A stretch of DNA of 64,000 nucleotides. Source: Prostheceraeus crozeri. Lineage: Eukaryota > Platyhelminthes > Polycladida > Euryleptidae. Below, in pieces: positions 53,684-63,955 of the stretch. The notes below the pieces were generated by a model, which ran no database searches, was not told the DNA's origin, and saw only the letters and a program-made list of their open reading frames with translations. The translations under genes and the position numbers were made by a program. The DNA is taken from positions 62,001 to 126,000 of the forward strand of contig CAJQUW010009088.1 in the NCBI GenBank assembly GCA_907163375.1, given 5' to 3'. The first letter of the stretch is position 1, and each line of letters opens with the position of its first letter.

Positions 53684-56600
53684 AAATGGAGTTTACGAAA
53701 ATCAAAGAGCATCGCGTCTGTGCTGAGAAGGAGAGGAAGACGATTAAGCAATGTAGGTTTTTGTGTAATGGGGCAAGGATGAGGTGCAGGTTGTGCTAAT
53801 AAAACTCATTTAACTAACACCATTAGGTTTGCATGTATGTTGAACGTAAGAATCAATTTTTATAGACCTCTAAATAACATCAAGAGGGTAGGAATCATGT
53901 CCTTATTAATTTCAACGAAAATCAAGACCTCTAACCTCTCTCTACTCCGTGATTTTCAAAACCAAAACTAACATTTCGAAAAAAATGCATTGTGATGTGT
54001 TTAGGTGAAATCTCTCGCCACCCTCTTTTCTTCCGTTTCAGTGCAAGAATCGTTCGTCAATGGGGAGACCGTCCCTGTAGAAGCAATCGCACAAGCCTAC
54101 GAGCGACTTGGAATGTATAAGTATCTTGATGGATTAATGCTGTCATGTTTTGGCCTTTCTGTATCCGTATAGCTCACTCTCTATCATTGTTGTCTCTGCA
54201 ACCTCTAATCTCATCTCTTTTTCCTCTCTACAGATTTGGCAAGGCAGGAGAAGTGGGAGGAAGCCGCGAGGCGGAAATACCACGATAAATTTCCCGCTCA
54301 ACCACCACTACCAACCAAACAACTCCCTACCACCCATCGACCTCGGCCATCGTCCAACCTCCACCGCCGCCAGCTCCGGTACCTGCACCAGTCCCTGCTC
54401 CCTGTCACCACGTCCCTCCGACACCGAAGCCAAGGACCCTTCCACCTTCGGTTCGTATCCCACTCCAACCTCCTCCGCGTCCCTCCTTGCTGCCGGAGTT
54501 ACAGTCCTTAGATGGTGAGTATCCGTGATTTGGAAGTAGGGGTGGGGCTAAGACTTGATAAAACTTACTTGAAACTTGAAGTCATGTTACTAATCACTCT
54601 CCCTTCTTTTTTCTCAACAGATCTGGCGATGGTTCTCCTGGAAGGTGACGTTCCCTCCCGCCCATTCATCCCCCCAGCATCGCCACCACCACCTGCATCA
54701 AACGACCTCCCTCTCCTCTCCGTCAAGTCGGTGGAGAGACTGTTGGAGCAGGAGTTGGAGATCGTCGGAGAGGAGAGGGAGATTGAAGTCGAAGAGGAGG
54801 ACTTTCGATGCCAGCGCTGTGACAGGGTCTTCGCCTCAGCCTACAGTTTGAGACGTCACACCGCTGGCAATGCCTGCAGGGGAGGAAAGCGCCGACCGAT
54901 CCCTCAACGGCCCAAGTGTGAAGGTTGTGGACGCACTTTCTACAACAGCACCAACTTACAACGTCACATCGAAGGCGGTTCCTGTGGCAGTGTGAGGTAA
55001 CCACCAACGTCATCAGGTAGGAAGCATCCTTCATCGCACGTCGGCTTTTCCTGTTCTTCGTGTCGGAAGACCTTTCCTACAGAGTTTATTCTCTCTTCGC
55101 ACACACTCTGTCACACACATTCCACTGAGCTTTACACTGACAACAACGTCACTCTAAGACTGAGCAAGTTTTCCCTTCAGAGGCTCGTTCGCGACTATGA
55201 GTTAGAAAGCTCTGAACCTGTACGAGATGTTCATCCTTTCTTGATGAATAATATGGGTTTGATTGATCAAATGTTGGCGAGCTTAGATAGATTTTTGCTC
55301 AAAGGCATGTTCTATCTCACTGCTCGTTTCAATAATGTAGACAGTAGCACGGGAGAAGTAGAGTCCACTGTGACCATTAGGATAGCCTCCTGTGCTGCTG
55401 ATCTGATAGGTGACATAAACGAGTGGATAGAGAGACATGCGAGCAATCTCGTCAGCAACTTAAATAAATTTAATGAAAGAGACAGCGGTCTGGTCTTTGA
55501 TGGGATAGATAAAGTAGACATTAAGATCAATCTTTTAGAAAATTTGCAAGGGAGTGGTTGTTTCACCCTCCCCAAAGCACTGGCTAGCAAAAAGGCTGTC
55601 ATCAATGTAGAGTGTCAGTTCCAGTGTTTCAATTATGCCGTCCTCTCCATTCTTCACTATAATGATATAGACATACATCATAAAAGAGTCATCAAGTATT
55701 GTGAATGGGAAGATGAACTTAAGTTTGACGGGTTAGATGTCAACACACTAGATTTTAAAGGCATTGCCCAATTTGAAAAACTCAATAACGTTAAGATCGT
55801 CGTCCATCTCTGGGAAAAAGGTCTGAAGGGCGTTAGGTATAACAAACGCCAAAGTAACTTCGACCGGGTTGTCAATCTCCTCCTAGTCTATAGCGACAAC
55901 CACCCAGAATGGCATTATTGTGGCATTCCTAAAATTTCAAAGTTGTATCGCCACCAGCAAAGTTATGATGACAAACATTATTACTGTGATCGCTGCACAC
56001 GACGTTTCACATCTAAACCATATTTTGAACAGCATTACGAGTGGTGCTCTCGGGGTAAACTTCAAATGGAAGTCATGCCCAAAGATAAATTTTATAGGTA
56101 TGAGGAAAACGGCAATGAGCTCAGTCCCATATGTACCATCTATGCGGACATTGAATGTTACATTGAACAAGAAGACCTAAGTCATGAGCCAGCAGCCATT
56201 GCCTGTTATGAAGTTTGACATCCATATTATTGTAACCAAAATAAAATGCATGTGTGGCAAGGCGAGGAGTGCGTTCAAAACTTCCTCAACTTTTTAGATA
56301 GGAAAGCCCGTTTTCATCAACGCTATGAAACAGAGCTGACTAGGAAACCCATGTGCTTCACAGAAGCCGATAAACACAAATTTGATAGGACCACGAAATG
56401 TCCCCGCTGCTGTTCATCCTTTCATGATCAGCAACATAAGAAAGTGAGGGACCATTGCCATATCAGTGGTAAATTTAGGTCTGCCTTATGCAGTAAATGT
56501 AATATGAAACTTAGGCACAAACGGCGAGCGCTCCCCGTCATCTTTCATAACCTTAAGTGTTATGATGCTCACATCATCATTCGCCATGGATTCGGTAAAA

Positions 56601-58635
56601 TGAAATCCTGGTCATCCAAAGTGATTGCACAAAGTAAGGAAAAATTTATGTGCATCACTGCTAAAGTCCAAGTCGATAAGACAAAGGAGGGGAAGCCTGT
56701 CTTCTATGACATAAAGTTTCTAGATAGCTTTCAATTTATGTCTTCTTCCTTAGCCGCGTTGGCTAATAATTTAGAAACACTTCCCCTCACTCAACATTTA
56801 AAGAAAGACTATCCCAACATAAGTGACAGTCTGATGCGACAGAAAGGGTGTTTCCTTATGGTTATTTTAGTTCAATGGATACATTGAAGGAGACATCCCT
56901 TCCGTCCATCGATAAATTTAAAAATGATTTGACGGGTGAGGACTGTTCGCTGGATGACTATAGGCATGCAGAGCAAGCATGGTCAGAATTTAGGTGTCGC
57001 ACTTTTGGTGACTACATGCTTGCCTACTTAAAATTAGACGTCTATCTGTTGGCTGACGTGTTTGAGACTTTTAGGAAAGTCACATTAGAACAGGACGCCT
57101 TAGACCCCGTCCATTTTGTTAGTCTGCCGGGTCTGTCCTATCAGTCAGCCTTCAAGATGACGAAAGAGAGCATTCATTTACTGCAAGATGCAGAAATGTA
57201 CACGTTATTTGAACGTGGTATTAGGGGTGGCTTAACATTTGTCAACAAACATGTTGTCAACAGCACCCAAGACATAGGATCGACCACGTATTTAATGTAC
57301 ATAGACCAAAATAATTTATATGGAAGTGCATTATCCAAGCCTTTGCCACAGTCTGACTTCCAATGGGTAGAGCCCCATGACATTGAATACTTCTCCAATC
57401 CGGCACACATCATGGCACTGGGAGATGAGGCCGACATAGGTTATTTATTTGAAGTCGACCTCATATATCCAGACTGCATTAAGAATAGGACAGTTGATTT
57501 TCCTCTCGCACCCCAATCTGGCATAGTCAGTCCAGATATGTTCTCTCCCTTTATGGAAGAACACAATAAGCAGTATGAGGCGGAAAATGACTTAAAGTAT
57601 AAAGCCACTAGGAAGTTGTTGCTCACCCAATTGAACAAACAGCATTACATCGTGCACTATTCCATCCTCAAATTCTATCTAGGTATGGGGATGCGACTTG
57701 ACAAAGTCCATCGCGCTATCCGATTTAGCCCTTTCTAAAACCGTATATAGAATTTAATAGTAAGAAACGGGCTGAATCCAAGAATCCTTTCGAATAAGAC
57801 TTCTTTAAATTTAAGAATAATGCCCTCTTTGGTAAAACCATGGAGGATGTAAGAAAGCGCATGGACTATCGCATCGTGACTGATCCGGAAACGAGTATCA
57901 AGTTATGTCGCTCACCGTTGTTTTGCCACCATGATGTCATTTCCGAAGACATTACTGGTTTTAAAATGTTAAAATCCAAAGTAGAACTTTGCAAGCCCAT
58001 TTATGTCGGTCAAGCTGTCTTGGATCACTCCAAGTTAGAAATGTACAAGTTACCACACTTTTAAAACTTGTCCATTGATCCAACATGTGGAATTAGTGGG
58101 AGGTGATACAGACAGCTTCTTCCTAGCTTTGACAACCACTAGCCAAGTCAAACAGGAAGACATTTTAAAATATTTAGCACCCAAGTTTGATAGTTCCAAC
58201 TATCCCACTGACCATCCGCTCTACTCTACCGCAAATAAAGCGAAGCTTGGCTGCTTCAAGGACGAGTGTGCCGGCAAACAGATAGAGGAGATGATCTTGC
58301 TTCGCCCCAAGATGTACTCCATGAAGCTAAAATCCTCATAGCTTTCTATTAAACGGGCGAAAGGCATCTCGAAGTCAATCGTTAGAAAAATTTCACATAG
58401 GGACTAGGAAGATGCCTTAGATTCACTTAAAATTAAAAAAGTAGAAATGACCATTTTAAAATCGCAGTCGCATCAAGTCAGAACAACGACGTTTAGGAAA
58501 CGAGGTCTCTCAGCTTTGGAAGACAAGCGATGCTGGATGAGTCCTAACCACTCATTACCGTACGGCCATCAAGACACTCATCTACCTCCACCCAAGAGAC
58601 AGAAACTTTTTCTTCCTCCGTCCGGCGATGTATGA
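53684..58635 (+). pseudogene. Protein-primed family B DNA polymerase of Polinton R, broken
   Basis: The leader is spliced. The first coding exon opens at the ATG at 53684 (MEFTKIKEHR), and further short exons follow before the main one. Two C2H2 fingers CQRCDRVFASAYSLRRH and CEGCGRTFYNSTNLQRH are at 54810-54990. Then come the conserved N-terminal domain (about 55240-55520), the Cys...His insert (CFNYAVLSILHYND...YCGIPKISKLY), exonuclease motifs YADIECYIEQ, HNLKCYDAH and YMLAYLKLDV, palm A DQNNLYGSA (about 57305) and palm C GGDTDSFF (about 58100), ending PPSGDV as in Polinton M. It replicated the element. Broken about five times. Confidence 0.9.
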
Positions 58636-59621
58636 TGATGAATGCTTCCTCTCTGTTGTGGTTGATGTTTTGCTTTTTCACTCCATGACGTTTTCTATGG
58701 GGTGTTGTGAGTGAGTGCCTTGTAACATGCGTCCAACTCCTGATCACAGCATATCATGACTTGCATATCAACTGATTTTCCTGACTTTGTTTTGTCCCTG
58801 CATATGAGTGACTTTGTTTTCTCCGGTAATGTGAGCCATAAAAACTTTGGTACCATAAATGCTACCATCAGTATTTACTATGTGTGACTGTGATGAAATG
58901 TCCTTCATTCAGTAACATATCATGTACAGACTGTCTCGTTTTTCTTTTGACATAGAGATGGGATTCTCACTCAATAGATAGAAGTAAAAGTTTTGTATGA
59001 TGGGTAGGGTTAGAAATAAAGTTGATGATTGTAAAGTTAGAAATAAAGTTATAACCATGTAAGATAGGTGAAATATAAATGAAGTCAGAATCACTTCACT
59101 GCTTGTAAAGTAAGAAATAAAGTTGACGTTTGTAAAATTAGAAATAAAGTTGATGATTGTAAAGTTTGAATTAATGTTAGAAACAATTCAGAGTTTGCAA
59201 GATAGTTAAAGTATAAAATAAAGTCATAACCATGTCAGAGTTTGTAAGTTGTCATCCTCACAAACGAATGTAACATGATGACAATTTCTTCGGCTTAGGA
59301 GACATCAACCACTTTGCTGACTCATGTCTATAAATAGCTCTGACTCATGAAGTGGTAAAGCGCCAGTCAGTTAGATATGAATCTAATCAGTCTTGTTCAA
59401 CCTTTTCACCGACACGTGTGTGGGCATCATTTCATGTCTATAAATAGCGCTGACTCATCATAAAGCAATGAACCTTTTTGATGACCTTTTCACCGACACG
59501 TGTGTGGGCGTTATTTATCAGACAAAGGAATGGCGCCTCATGTCAGACAGCGTGACCTTTTCACCGACAAGTGTGTGGGCGATAGTTCATTGCGATGACT
59601 CATTGAAAACGCATCATGTGA
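58636..59621. repeat. Convergent intergenic zone with polyadenylation-signal minisatellite and E-box repeats
   Basis: Between PolB (+) and the TBP-like gene (-). At 58995-59235 a loose repeat of AGAAATAAAGTT units carries at least six AATAAA signals. From 59401 a unit with TTTTCACCGACACGTGTGTG occurs three times (59401, 59485, 59556; the third has one change in the E-box CACGTG). CTATAAATAG boxes stand at 59328 and 59438, each with a TGACTCA nearby. No protein gene is seen. Confidence 0.75.
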
Positions 59622-60161
59622 TTAAAACGATTCTATTAACTGTGACTCATGCAGATAACGCATTAGAGATTGAACAATGTCAGCTACTTTACTGATATCA
59701 CGTAAACCAGTCATGATAAAATGTCCGTTGTGAAACACTGCAATATGTACAGGATGCCACTTCCGAATCAGAGCAGCAGGAAAGAGTTCAGTTTCATAAA
59801 ATATACAATAATTACCGGTTTTAATGTTGGCTAGATTCTTTAACATCTTTAATTGAACAGACACTACTATATTCTTCAATGTCAGGGGACTGAGGCGGAG
59901 ATCAGGCATGAGTGTTCGCATTTTCTTGACGACTTCGTAACGCATGGACTGCATCACGAAATGAGAAAGGTTTCGTAGGACTTGGATTTTGCCGCAGCGA
60001 AAGATTTGAAGATTTCGACCGTTGCTCATGCGAATGACCAACATTTGTGGACAACCACGATGATAGACTGAATCGGGAAGATGGGTATGCAACTGTTCTA
60101 AATCGATGTCTCTTCTGAGATTCATTTCGCGCATGGCGTTGATGATGCGGATGGGGAGCAT
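59622..60161 (-). CDS. TBP-like gene of Polinton R
   Basis: An open frame of 179 residues with two related halves, as in the TATA-binding protein saddle. Repeat 1 reads MLVIRMSNGRNLQIFRCGK (about residues 40-60). Repeat 2 starts LKNIVVSVQL (about residue 94) and reads YETELFPAALIRKWHP then IAVFHNGHFIMTGLRDIS (about 127-165). In TBP each repeat has IQNxVGSxxL, YxPELFPGLxxR and IFxSGKxVxTGA at these places. An upstream coding stretch reaching about 60460 ends at a splice-donor-like GTGAGT and may be an N-terminal exon. A TATAAAAG on the minus strand (60197-60204) might instead serve this frame. Homologue in Polinton M at 22.4-23.4 kb. Confidence 0.75.
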   Translation of the reverse strand: MLPIRIINAMREMNLRRDIDLEQLHTHLPDSVYHRGCPQMLVIRMSNGRNLQIFRCGKIQVLRNLSHFVMQSMRYEVVKKMRTLMPDLRLSPLTLKNIVVSVQLKMLKNLANIKTGNYCIFYETELFPAALIRKWHPVHIAVFHNGHFIMTGLRDISKVADIVQSLMRYLHESQLIESF

Positions 60162-60617
60162 GACTCACAAATGACATGAGGGTTGAGTGAACTTCCCTTT
60201 TATACTTTTCCCATGACGGTTTTGGAATCACGATGAAGCAGTGATCATTATGTAGAATCATCTCTTGAATGCGAATAAATACAATGCCGTCTCCTACGTT
60301 AATGATGCGGCAAGACTTGAATAGGATAGCGCGATGTAACCTTCGTAGATGAAAGCGTTCTAGAGTTATCTGAAGTTGACGTTTCGTATCATGAAATGTA
60401 ACACACTGACTTTTCCATGATACATAGAGGCATACTGATCATTTCCACATGATTCAAACCTGAGTGAAGAATGGTATGCCTAAGAAAGAAGGAGAGAGTC
60501 ATGTTCATGTGTGGCATGGTGAGTGTACATTTTCTTTCTTGATACGGTGACCGTTAGGCCTTGGTCTCATAAAGACCGATGGTGCGTTCTCAGTGTGTGT
60601 GGAGAGTGCTACTGTAG
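60162..60617 (-). other. N-terminal-exon-like region of the TBP-like gene, PC4-like motif
   Basis: On the minus strand a stretch around 60190-60420 has RIINVGDGIVFIRIQEM and SWEKYKREVHSTLMSF, a beta-rich segment then a helix beginning with Trp. The equivalent region of Polinton M has VEYRFFRFSDVTWETFT. Both look loosely like the ssDNA-binding PC4 coactivator fold. The rest of the interval to 60617 holds a short GACCGATGGTGCGTTCTC word, also near the end of the zinc/coiled-coil gene in Polinton L. Confidence 0.35.
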
Positions 60618-61199
60618 TTGATCATCATCAACATGGACATCATTTTTGAAGGTTATGGAGACAAGATTCAACGTAAACAACCTTCCGTCCCTGCGCGGAC
60701 CCATGTAGATGGTTTGAATTTTAATTTCGAAGGAGTAGAATCTTTTTCCCAAAATGGGGAGTGGTTTGCAATTGAGTCAGTCGAATTCGCTGCCCTCCTT
60801 TTCATGGATGATGAGACAGTGTCTATCCATATGCACATACATGTATCGTCTTTCCATGATGGGAACTTGTGGCCGCTTCCCATTGTGTCGAACAATTTCT
60901 TTGGGAATGGCGAGATTTTCTTTCAGGAATGTTTCAAGAGTATTGAATTGTAACCGTGTCTAATAGTCTAATGGCACAAACACGGCCAGTCCATACTTTG
61001 TTGACATAACCTTTAGATAATCTATCTGATGACTTGGAGTTTTTATGGTCACGGCTTCTCCATGATGAGTTATCTTTTGATTGAAAGCATTTTTACCCGA
61101 TGCTAAAGTAAGGGAGTTCAGTGTACCCAGTACGAGAGCAGAGGAGTTGATGGCTTCCAGCAACTGCATGGTTAGCGCAAGGACGGAAATGTTTGCCAT
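60618..61199 (-). pseudogene. ssDNA-binding-like paralogue 1, Polinton R, broken
   Basis: Starts at 61199 (MANISVLALTMQLLEA), just downstream of a TATA box on the minus strand (about 61215-61225). The later part has RFYSFEIKIQTIYMGPRRDG and FTLNLVSITFK. This strand pattern matches the second gene at 62.9-63.6 kb (GFYSFHIEVLAVYVGP) and, more distantly, the 244-aa gene of Polinton M (GRYMGLVHVTGL). The N-terminal parts also match across the two paralogues (HHGEAVTIKTPS against RYNGVRLYLQTPA). It has no clear basic tail. About two breaks. Proposed role: coating single-stranded DNA. Confidence 0.55.
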
Positions 61200-61634
61200 G
61201 AGCTCAGTTGTCCGTTTTATAACCAGACCTAGCTCCGATCACATGCGTTTCCCTTTTCATGTTTTCCCTGTCTTTGATACGTGACAAAGAGTTATCGCAC
61301 GTGAACCTTTTACTGCGTGGGTGGAAGCCTTCCCTATTTATACACAAAGTCGTTCTAGTCCTCACAAAGACATTAATGACACACCCCTTTTCTCGAACAA
61401 AGACGCATTCATTTATCTAACAAAGAGCCTGATAGTAATGCACAAAGCGCAATGACTCATGTTGTGACACGCCCCTTTTCTCGAACAAAGACGCATTCAT
61501 TTATCTAACAAAGCGCAATGACTCATGTTGCTCTATACACCATTACAAATACTCCGTGAAAAGAAATCTTTATTGCATCTACACAATGTGTCGACGATCA
61601 AACAAAGTCGTGGATGTAAACACACTCACTTGAA
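61200..61634. repeat. Promoter-like intergenic zone with 48-bp direct repeats and AP-1 sites
   Basis: A 48-bp unit starting GACAC(A/G)CCCCTTTTCTCG and ending TTTATCTAACAAAG occurs at 61378-61425 and 61466-61513. TGACTCA follows at 61453-61459 and 61519-61525, each in CGCAATGACTCATGTTG. Upstream, ATTTATAC at 61338 could be a TATA-type box. No gene seen. Confidence 0.75.
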
Positions 61635-62024
61635 TCATGATATGTTTGACAACGTACGCATTTCCTTCCATCGTCGTTCTATTCTCTCCATAATTTTCTC
61701 CATATGACGACCATAAAATTCATCACTAAGAATAATCCATTCAGTGCAATAATATCCAAAACGAAGTGGTTTTTGCAAATCTTTCAACTCTATATAAGCA
61801 ACGAGTCTACCCTTCACATCTTGAGGTTGTAAACTCTCCATCAATCTTTTGAAGAGAGGAAGGCTTTCAGTTAGCACTACTTTCATATCATTCATCTTCA
61901 ATTTAAATGTAAGTTTCCAATCTTGTAAAAATCCATCGAATCCTTGTTGATCAAGTGTCAAATGACACATGTGGTTGCTGAGTGTACGATGCGCCATCAT
62001 AAACGTTGTGACTATAGATTTCAC
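61635..62024 (-). CDS. Small Polinton R gene, 129 aa, related to the PolB N-terminal domain
   Basis: Open frame of 129 residues with KGRLVAYIELKD, then DEFYGRHMEKIMERIERRW. It matches the gene at 52.6-53.05 kb and the domain preceding the polymerase in Polinton M PolB, so the family has at least three copies in or near this element type. Function not known. No breaks visible, although the start could be further in. Confidence 0.55.
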   Translation of the reverse strand: MKSIVTTFMMAHRTLSNHMCHLTLDQQGFDGFLQDWKLTFKLKMNDMKVVLTESLPLFKRLMESLQPQDVKGRLVAYIELKDLQKPLRFGYYCTEWIILSDEFYGRHMEKIMERIERRWKEMRTLSNIS

Positions 62025-62159
62025 ATTGCATCAATGACTTCCACTATGAATAAAACAGAAATAACAATCATGTTCCACTGTAAGTTTATTCAACATCAGT
62101 CAAAATTCACAAGCACAGAATACACTTCATGAAATGATCATCACTCATTCACAAGGAGT

Positions 62160-62740
62160 AAAAACATGTTTTACATATGCCCATGCTGTTGACAATAATA
62201 TAGATACAGTTCATAAACGTCATAGAGACTACAATGCTAGCGTGAAGAGAGTTTTGCAATGTAGGTAGCTTTATTTCTAGTATTACAATGGGATGTTGGT
62301 CTGTAAAGATGATGTCTCTCACCGAAACATACAGCCATGTCAAAAATCATTTCATCTCTAAACTTCTTTTGATCACAATGCATATGATAGTCTTGTCTTA
62401 CACGATCTACCCAACATGGTAAATATAAATTATCAATGTGCAACTGAAGTGTTGATGCTTCTCGTTCAGAATCATTTCCTAATATTTTAACAATATGAAA
62501 ACCTGACAGCCACCGTTTGAAATCACTTATCAAATACGTTTCATTTACAAATCCAATATGAATGAAATAGAAGGATCAAGTCCATGCACATGACGCCGTG
62601 ACCATTCGTTTTTGTGTGGAGGACAGTAGGCAAATCTATGATATACACTAGCAACAGTTTGATCGCTTTCCCTCATTGCAATAGCACTCAATTCCTGCAT
62701 GGGTGTTCCCTCACTGTCTATGAAGATGACAACCTACAAT
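62160..62740 (-). pseudogene. DEDD-type exonuclease-like gene, Polinton R, broken
   Basis: Minus-strand remains. The first part (about 62570-62740) has VVIFIDSEGTPMQELSAI, an exonuclease-I-like D-x-E on a beta strand, then EWSRRHVHGL. The middle (62237-62533) has LISDFKRWLSGF, GNDSEREASTLQL and LYLPCWVDRV. The end (about 62173-62242) has HCSLYDVYELYLYY, an H...D pair as in exonuclease III. The pattern fits an invertebrate DEDDh-like family whose function I do not know. It appears to be preceded by an intron acceptor (GACATTGTAG near 62735), suggesting upstream exons. Broken about twice. Confidence 0.5.
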
Positions 62741-62906
62741 GTCAAAAAGACTTCATTACAAAATAATACATTGAGCAGGAACTTTACAAGGATGTCTGTC
62801 CTTTACATAACAAAAGATACATACAACATGATTATAATGTTTTAATTAAACATGGCACACAAGGCCGCGTTTTCCACATTCACTACATACTAACTGATTA
62901 CAATAC
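62741..62906. other. Short spacer
   Basis: AT-rich, with no gene. May hold the intron or start region of the exonuclease-like gene. Confidence 0.4.
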
Positions 62907-63634
62907 TTAAGATTTCTCTTTGGTGGTAACACCATCTTTCTTTGATGCGCGACGACGTTTAGGTTTGGTGACAGGTTCTTGACACTCTTTCACACAAGAA
63001 TCAATGACTTTCTCAATGTGATCAAGACCTGTTAACTCAGGTTGATGATGAATTTGAGCAATGCGCAAATTGAGAGAAATCAAATTACCGTCAGATTGAT
63101 GAGGTCCCACATAAACAGCAAGCACCTCAATATGAAAGGAATAAAAGCCTGCACCTAACGATGACAATTCTGTTTCAACTGACTGTTCAACTGTCACTCC
63201 TGAAGTGACTTTACAATACTTGCTTTGCAAAATATAGCAGCGAGTGCCGCCATACAAAGGTTTATAATAAGAAGTTTTTTTTCTGGCCACAACTGTAATA
63301 GTTCGGTAGGAATAAGAGCCTTTTGCCTCACAACGTCTTCTAAAATGTCAAGCTGCTGACGCAACCAATTATCAATAGGGATACTCAGGTTTTGACCGCA
63401 ACGATTTACTTGCGTATCCACTTTTGGTAAGCATACCGCCGGCGTTTGAAGATAGAGTCGAACACCGTTGTAGCGCACTTGTTGTTTGTAGGTAGGATAG
63501 CCGTGAATTACCTTTTCAATTCTCGGATTCCACAGCTCGAGATGTTGAGGATTCAGTGATGCTGCAGTTGGAGTAGGATTCATGGCCATGGCAGTCTGTA
63601 ACGAAAGAATACCACTAAGTACATTCATGATCAT
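62907..63634 (-). pseudogene. ssDNA-binding-like paralogue 2, Polinton R, broken
   Basis: The N-terminal part (63194-63634) has YNGVRLYLQTPAVCLP and LSIPIDNWLRQQLDILED. The C-terminal part (62907-63290) has AGFYSFHIEVLAVYVGP, LISLNLRIAQIHH and a basic tail KPKRRRASKKDG. These match the 60.6-61.2 kb gene and the 244-aa gene of Polinton M, in order. The length (about 240 residues) is that of the M gene. About one break. Confidence 0.65.
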
Positions 63635-63712
63635 CAGAGAAAAGAAAATTGTTAGCTTAGCAGTGACATATGAGGTGGGCCTTAAGAGGACCTTTTTGAG
63701 CGTTCACATGAT

Positions 63713-63955
63713 TTAAGGCTTACCAACAAAGTCTAAGTCTTCGTCATCGTCCAGTAAATTAATTGTTTTGGGCTTGGGGCCCGAATTAAGTTTCAATTCC
63801 CTAAAAGACTTAAAGGTAAGGCGTCTAGGCGGTGGAGGTGGTGGTGATGGTGATGGTTCAACAAAATAGGCTTGTACAATCATCGGCCACACACTCTCCT
63901 GCGTCTCTCTTCTAAAATGCTGGTAAGGTTTAGGCCACACCGTCATGACACTCAC
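63713..63955 (-). CDS. Small Pro-rich gene, 80 aa, Polinton R, unknown
   Basis: Starts at 63955 and reads MSVMTVWPKPYQHF, then a PSPSPPPPPPRR linker, then a basic stretch and an acidic end DDDEDLDF. No family recognised. The window ends shortly beyond, so its promoter and further upstream exons are unseen. Confidence 0.4.
   Translation of the reverse strand: MSVMTVWPKPYQHFRRETQESVWPMIVQAYFVEPSPSPPPPPPRRLTFKSFRELKLNSGPKPKTINLLDDDEDLDFVGKP

Noticed and set aside
60618-60953. 111-residue plus-strand gene
   Set aside because: Antisense to the minus-strand ssDNA-binding-like paralogue, which has family support.
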